From positions 1 through 10,626 of the forward strand of contig SKMT01000729.1 of the NCBI GenBank assembly GCA_007120915.1: DNA of 10,626 nucleotides, read 5' to 3'. Each line of letters begins with the position of its first letter. The first letter of the stretch is position 1. Below the pieces are notes generated by a model. That model did not search any database. It had not been told where the DNA came from and saw only the letters and a list, made by a program, of their open reading frames with translations. A program made the position numbers and the translations under genes. The DNA comes from Myxococcales bacterium. GTDB taxonomy: Bacteria; Myxococcota_A; Bradymonadia; Bradymonadales; Bradymonadaceae. Positions 7,333-10,626 of the stretch are shown here, in pieces.

Positions 7333-7339
7333 CGCCGCC

Positions 7340-8422
7340 TTACTGATCGAAAAACCGCCGCACCCGCGACCAGATGCTCTCTCCGGTCTCTCCTCGTCCC
7401 GATCTGGACTGGTACTGCTCACGGAGTCGTTCCTGATGTTCATTGAGTTGGTCCGGCGACGTCACCTCCAGGCGTACGTACTGATCGCCGCGAGGCCGGT
7501 CACCGATCGCGGGCAGACCTCGTCCCCGCAGCCGAAACACACGGCCCGACTGCGTGCCCGCCGGTACCTTCATCAACACGTCACCTTCCAGCGTTGGCAC
7601 CTCCACCTTAGCTCCCAGTGAGGCCTGGGTAAAACTGACCGGGTATGTGATGTGCACATCCTGGCCATCGCGCCGAAACAGGGGGTGTTCCTCGATGTTG
7701 ATCTCCACCAGAAGATCGCCACTTCTTCCGTTGTCACCGGGAGCGCCTTTGCCCGACCAGCGCAGTGTCTGCCCGTCTCGAACTCCGGGGGGAACGTCCA
7801 CCGGCAGAAGTTCACTCCCCTCGATTTCCCCGCGCCCCTCACAGCGACGACATGGTGTCTGCACCACCCGTCCACGCCCCAGGCATCGGGGACAATCTCT
7901 CATCAGTGAGAAGAAGCCCTGCTGACGTCGCACCCGCCCCTCGCCCTTGCACTCATCGCAGCGATTCAAGCGGGTACCCGGCTCTGCGCCGCTGCCTCCA
8001 CATCGGGCGCACTCCCGGGGTCTGGACACCGTGACGTCACGGCGAACCCCGGTCATCGCTTCCTGAAGCGTAATCCTCAACCCCACGCGAATATCCTTGC
8101 CGCCCGCCGATGAACCAGCGCGCCCCAGTCCTCCAAACCCGGCGCTGATCACCGTGTTGAGCGCCTCGAATAGCTCGCCGAAATTTTCCAGGGGCCCCCC
8201 CGCGACCCCTCGACGTCGCATCCGGTCGTATGCGCGGCGGCGGTGCGGGTCGCTGAGAATCTCGTAGGCTTGCGTTACCTGCTTGAACCGCTCCTCGCTG
8301 TGACGGTCCCCCGTGTTGTGGTCCGGGTGGTATTTCATCGCCTTGCGGCGGTAGGCGGCCTTGATCTCCGCGGCGTCCGCGCCGGGCTCCACCCCCAGAA
8401 TCTCATATGGATCTACACTCAT
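7340..8422 (-). CDS. dnaJ: Chaperone protein DnaJ (Hsp40, type I)
   Basis: Co-chaperone that delivers unfolded proteins to DnaK and stimulates its ATPase. The 360-residue product has a J domain (1-68) with the HPD motif at 32-34; a short glycine-rich linker (71-108) with little of the usual G/F repeat; and a zinc-binding region with four CxxCxGxG repeats: CARCGGSG (138-145), CDECKGEG (155-162), CPRCLGRG (177-184) and CRRCEGRG (191-198). The two C-terminal beta-sandwich substrate-binding domains cover about 203-325, and a basic tail ends in RRFFDQ. E. coli DnaJ has 376 residues, so length is normal apart from the linker. The ATG at 8422 has no clear Shine-Dalgarno sequence and lies only 21 bases beyond the T-run of a terminator hairpin, so expression depends on read-through or a promoter upstream of that hairpin. 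It follows dnaK, its usual partner. Confidence 0.95.
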   Translation of the reverse strand: MSVDPYEILGVEPGADAAEIKAAYRRKAMKYHPDHNTGDRHSEERFKQVTQAYEILSDPHRRRAYDRMRRRGVAGGPLENFGELFEALNTVISAGFGGLGRAGSSAGGKDIRVGLRITLQEAMTGVRRDVTVSRPRECARCGGSGAEPGTRLNRCDECKGEGRVRRQQGFFSLMRDCPRCLGRGRVVQTPCRRCEGRGEIEGSELLPVDVPPGVRDGQTLRWSGKGAPGDNGRSGDLLVEINIEEHPLFRRDGQDVHITYPVSFTQASLGAKVEVPTLEGDVLMKVPAGTQSGRVFRLRGRGLPAIGDRPRGDQYVRLEVTSPDQLNEHQERLREQYQSRSGRGETGESIWSRVRRFFDQ

Positions 8423-8442
8423 CGGTTCGGTCTAGTTCAGAT

Positions 8443-8481
8443 GAAAAAGCCTCGGAGTCACTCAGTGAACCTCCGAGGCTT
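8443..8481 (-). terminator. Intrinsic terminator/attenuator between dnaK and dnaJ
   Basis: Read leftward after the dnaK stop, AAGCCTCGGAG (8481-8471) pairs perfectly with CTCCGAGGCTT (8457-8447), an 11-pair GC-rich stem. The loop between can fold further by four pairs (TCAC/GTGA). The stem runs straight into TTTTTC (8448-8443). On the + strand no T-run follows the stem directly, so it works leftward only. It should end many dnaK transcripts before dnaJ; the T-run is short, so read-through is likely. Confidence 0.85.
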
Positions 8482-8513
8482 CGCGCATATTCACTTTTTC
8501 TGATTGTACACGC

Positions 8514-10388
8514 TCACACGTCGTCGGCGACCGCTTCGTCCCCTTCGGCGGGTGCATCGGCGCCCGCTCCTTCGACGGCGTCGTACATCGCCTCCGACAG
8601 CCGGTGCGCTGCCGCCTCCAGAGTCGTACAGATCGTCTCCAATTCTTCGAGCGACGCGTCGTCGAGAAGCTCCTTGATCGCAGCGATGTCCTCGGCCATC
8701 TCCTCGTACTCGTCGGGGGGCAACTCTTCGCCGTACATATCGAAGCTGCGCTCCGTCGAATAGAGCAACCCCTCTGCCTGGTTGCGCATCTCGATGGTCT
8801 CTTTGCGCCGCTGATCTTCTTCCTGTTTTGCCTGCGCCTCTTTGACGATCTGCTCGATGTCGTCGTCGCTGAGCCCACCGTCGGCGACGACATTGACGGA
8901 TTGCTCCTGTCCGGTTGCCTGATCACGGGCAGATACGGTGACCATCCCGTTTTCATTGATCTGGAAGGTCACCGCAATCTTGGGCACTCCGCGAGGAGAG
9001 GGGGGAATACCGGTCAGCTCGAATCGGGCCAGGCTCTTGTTGTCCTTGGCCATCGACCGCTCACCCTGGAGCACATGAATCGGCACCATCGTCTGGTTAT
9101 CTACGGAGGTGCTGAAGATCTCGGTGTGGCTGCACGGCACCGTGGTGTTGCGCTCGATCAGCGGGGTGAACACACCTCCGGCGGTCTCCACACCCAGCGT
9201 CAGCGGTGTGACGTCCAACAACAACACATCCGTCAGCTCCCCGCCGATGATCCCACCCTGGATCGCCGCGCCGATGGAGACGACCTCATCGGGGTTGACC
9301 GACGTATCGACCTGCTTGTCAAAGAACTCGCCCACACGCTGCTGCACCCGTGGCATCCGGGTCATCCCGCCGACCAGAAGTACCTCGTCGACGTCGGAAC
9401 GGCGCAGGTTCGCATCCTGAAGCGCCGTGCGGCACGGATCCAGCGAGCGTTCGATGAGATGATCCACCAGCTCTTCGAGCTTGGAGCGGGTTAGGGTCTT
9501 CTCGATGTGCAGCGGTCCTTCGCCTTCCTCCGGGGTGTACACAAAGGGGATGTTGATCTCCACTTCCTCGGCGCTGGACAGCTCACACTTCGCCTGCTCC
9601 GCCTCCTCTTTGAGCCGCTGCAATGCCATGCGGTCTTCCCGCAGATCCACCCCATGTTCCATCTCGAAGTCGTCGGCCAGCCAGTCGATAATGGCATTGT
9701 CGAAGTCTTCCCCCCCCAGAAAGGTGTCACCGGACGTCGACAACACGCTGAACACTCCTTCAGTCATCTCCAGAATCGAGATGTCGAACGTACCACCGCC
9801 CAGGTCATAGACTGCCACTTTCATCGCCCCGCTGCCCTGTTCGCCAAGCCCGTAGGCCAACGCGGCGGCGGTGGGCTCGTTGACGATTCGGGACACCGTC
9901 AGCCCTGCGATCCGACCTGCATCCTTGGTCGCCTGACGCTGAGCATCGTTGAAGTAGGCGGGAACGGTAATGATGGCGTCTTCGATCTCTTCGCCCAGAT
10001 GATCTTCGGCGATCTCGCGCATCTCCTTGAGGATCAGCGCCGACACTTCCTGGGGCGACATCTCCTTGCCCTGCAGTTCTACCCAGGCGTCTCCATTGGG
10101 GCCTTCCACGATATCGTAGGGTACGCTGCGGCGCGCCTGGGCGACATCCGGGGCGTCGAATCGACGACCGATCAGGCGTTTGACGGCAAATACCGTGTTC
10201 TTAGCATTCGTCTGTGCCTGACGCTTGGCTACCTGTCCGACCAGCTCTTCGCCGTCGTCCGTGATCGCCACTACCGACGGCGTGGTGCGGCTGCCTTCGG
10301 CGTTGGGGATCACGACGCGCTCCTCATCAATGATGCAGGAGACACAACTGTTGGTGGTGCCAAGATCGATTCCGATTGTTCGTCCCAT
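8514..10388 (-). CDS. dnaK: Chaperone protein DnaK (Hsp70)
   Basis: ATP-driven folding chaperone of the cytoplasm. The 624-residue product (638 in E. coli) carries all Hsp70 signatures: IDLGTTNS (7-14), Lys70 in AVKRLIG, TVPAYFND (141-148), NEPTAAALAYG (170-180), DLGGGTFDIS (195-204) with Thr200 at the phosphorylatable threonine site, and VLLVGGMTRMP (336-346). The interdomain linker DVLLLDVTPL is at 387-396, the beta substrate domain runs to about 500 and the helical lid to about 605. The end is acidic (ending EAVADDV), as often in bacterial DnaK. AAGGGA (10402-10397) sits eight bases before the ATG. It begins 58 bases after the stop of an acidic-tailed gene and is followed by a terminator, then dnaJ. 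No CIRCE operator or clear heat-shock promoter is visible in the 58-base gap, so its promoter is probably upstream of this window. Confidence 0.98.
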   Translation of the reverse strand: MGRTIGIDLGTTNSCVSCIIDEERVVIPNAEGSRTTPSVVAITDDGEELVGQVAKRQAQTNAKNTVFAVKRLIGRRFDAPDVAQARRSVPYDIVEGPNGDAWVELQGKEMSPQEVSALILKEMREIAEDHLGEEIEDAIITVPAYFNDAQRQATKDAGRIAGLTVSRIVNEPTAAALAYGLGEQGSGAMKVAVYDLGGGTFDISILEMTEGVFSVLSTSGDTFLGGEDFDNAIIDWLADDFEMEHGVDLREDRMALQRLKEEAEQAKCELSSAEEVEINIPFVYTPEEGEGPLHIEKTLTRSKLEELVDHLIERSLDPCRTALQDANLRRSDVDEVLLVGGMTRMPRVQQRVGEFFDKQVDTSVNPDEVVSIGAAIQGGIIGGELTDVLLLDVTPLTLGVETAGGVFTPLIERNTTVPCSHTEIFSTSVDNQTMVPIHVLQGERSMAKDNKSLARFELTGIPPSPRGVPKIAVTFQINENGMVTVSARDQATGQEQSVNVVADGGLSDDDIEQIVKEAQAKQEEDQRRKETIEMRNQAEGLLYSTERSFDMYGEELPPDEYEEMAEDIAAIKELLDDASLEELETICTTLEAAAHRLSEAMYDAVEGAGADAPAEGDEAVADDV

Positions 10389-10446
10389 TCCCGTCGTCCC
10401 TTCTCTTCAGGTCAATGAGTGAGTGGCGAATTTGAAGTGCTTTCGT

Positions 10447-10626
10447 TTATTGATCTGCATTGTCATCGGAAGTATTCGACGGCTGGTCCGCTGCCGGCTG
10501 TGCGTCTTCGGCGTCGTCGCCACCCGCTTCGTCTTGCTGCGGCGTTGAATCGTCGTCTTCTGGCTGTCCGGGCTCGGCTTCGCTTGCTTCGGGCTCTTCA
10601 GATTCTTCGGGCTCATCTTTGTGGGC
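10447..10626 (-). CDS. Partial: acidic C-terminal tail of an unidentified protein upstream of dnaK (GrpE candidate)
   Basis: The window edge cuts this gene; only its last 59 residues and TAA (10449-10447) are present. The frame is open from the edge and its content is strongly biased: about 23 of 59 residues are Asp or Glu, with many Gln, Pro, Ala and Ser, and only one Lys. This is a disordered acidic tail, with no fold to identify. Codon use is GC-rich with the Glu/Asp bias of a real tail, and the stop is followed, after 58 bases, by dnaK in the same direction. In many bacteria the gene at this spot is grpE, the nucleotide exchange factor for DnaK, but GrpE acidic extensions are more often N-terminal, so this is only a positional guess. 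Confidence 0.6.
   Translation of the reverse strand, partial: AHKDEPEESEEPEASEAEPGQPEDDDSTPQQDEAGGDDAEDAQPAADQPSNTSDDNADQ

Noticed and set aside
8604..10418. Long open frame on the + strand opposite dnaK, broken by one stop at 9492-9494
   Set aside because: It lies codon-for-codon opposite dnaK, so stops can arise only where dnaK uses TTA, CTA or TCA, which are rare in GC-rich genes. The single stop matches a CTA leucine codon (L299). Long frames opposite hsp70 genes are a known artefact; there is no ribosome binding site or protein-like composition.
10389..10446. CIRCE operator or heat-shock promoter before dnaK
   Set aside because: The 58 bases lack the TTAGCACTC/GAGTGCTAA inverted repeat and any convincing promoter pair.

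Overview
The window reads as a chromosomal housekeeping segment from a GC-rich Gram-negative bacterium. An outer-membrane-type beta-barrel protein with a signal peptide and C-terminal Phe, a LpoA/LppC-like periplasmic protein and a TesB thioesterase all point to a two-membrane cell. The mix of lineage-specific acidic, zinc-ribbon and tail-anchored proteins around conserved genes would fit a deltaproteobacterial-type lineage (Myxococcota/Bradymonadales-like), but that placement is an inference and no rRNA marker is present.

Layout. Positions 117-1827 (+ strand): tesB-type acyl-CoA thioesterase, then a small outer-membrane beta-barrel protein. Positions 1855-3180 (- strand): a GTPase with a C-terminal DUF697-like region, convergent with the barrel gene across a 27-base gap. 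Positions 3286-3426 (+): a 46-residue single-pass membrane protein with a very good ribosome binding site, divergent from the GTPase gene and overlapping, stop codon to stop codon, the methyltransferase gene that follows. Positions 3423-10626 (- strand, read right to left): an acidic-tailed protein cut by the window edge, dnaK, an intrinsic terminator, dnaJ, a penicillin-binding-protein-activator-like periplasmic protein, a two-zinc-ribbon tail-anchored protein, thiL, and a degenerate class I methyltransferase.

The left-reading block looks like one long operon or two stacked ones. DnaK and DnaJ are partners in protein folding. The terminator hairpin between them lets DnaK be made in excess while dnaJ and the downstream genes depend on read-through or on a promoter inside the dnaK 3' end. 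Downstream genes are tightly packed (gaps of about 19-22 bases, and a 4-base ATGA overlap between thiL and the methyltransferase), which implies co-transcription even though the functions (folding, cell envelope, thiamine cofactor) differ.

No mobile elements, CRISPR arrays, tRNA or rRNA genes were seen, and no intergenic stretch exceeds about 120 bases. I did not find a clearly new multi-gene system. The best leads are the 46-residue membrane protein beside the DUF697-type GTPase, the tail-anchored zinc-ribbon protein, and the dnaK-dnaJ attenuator-like terminator.
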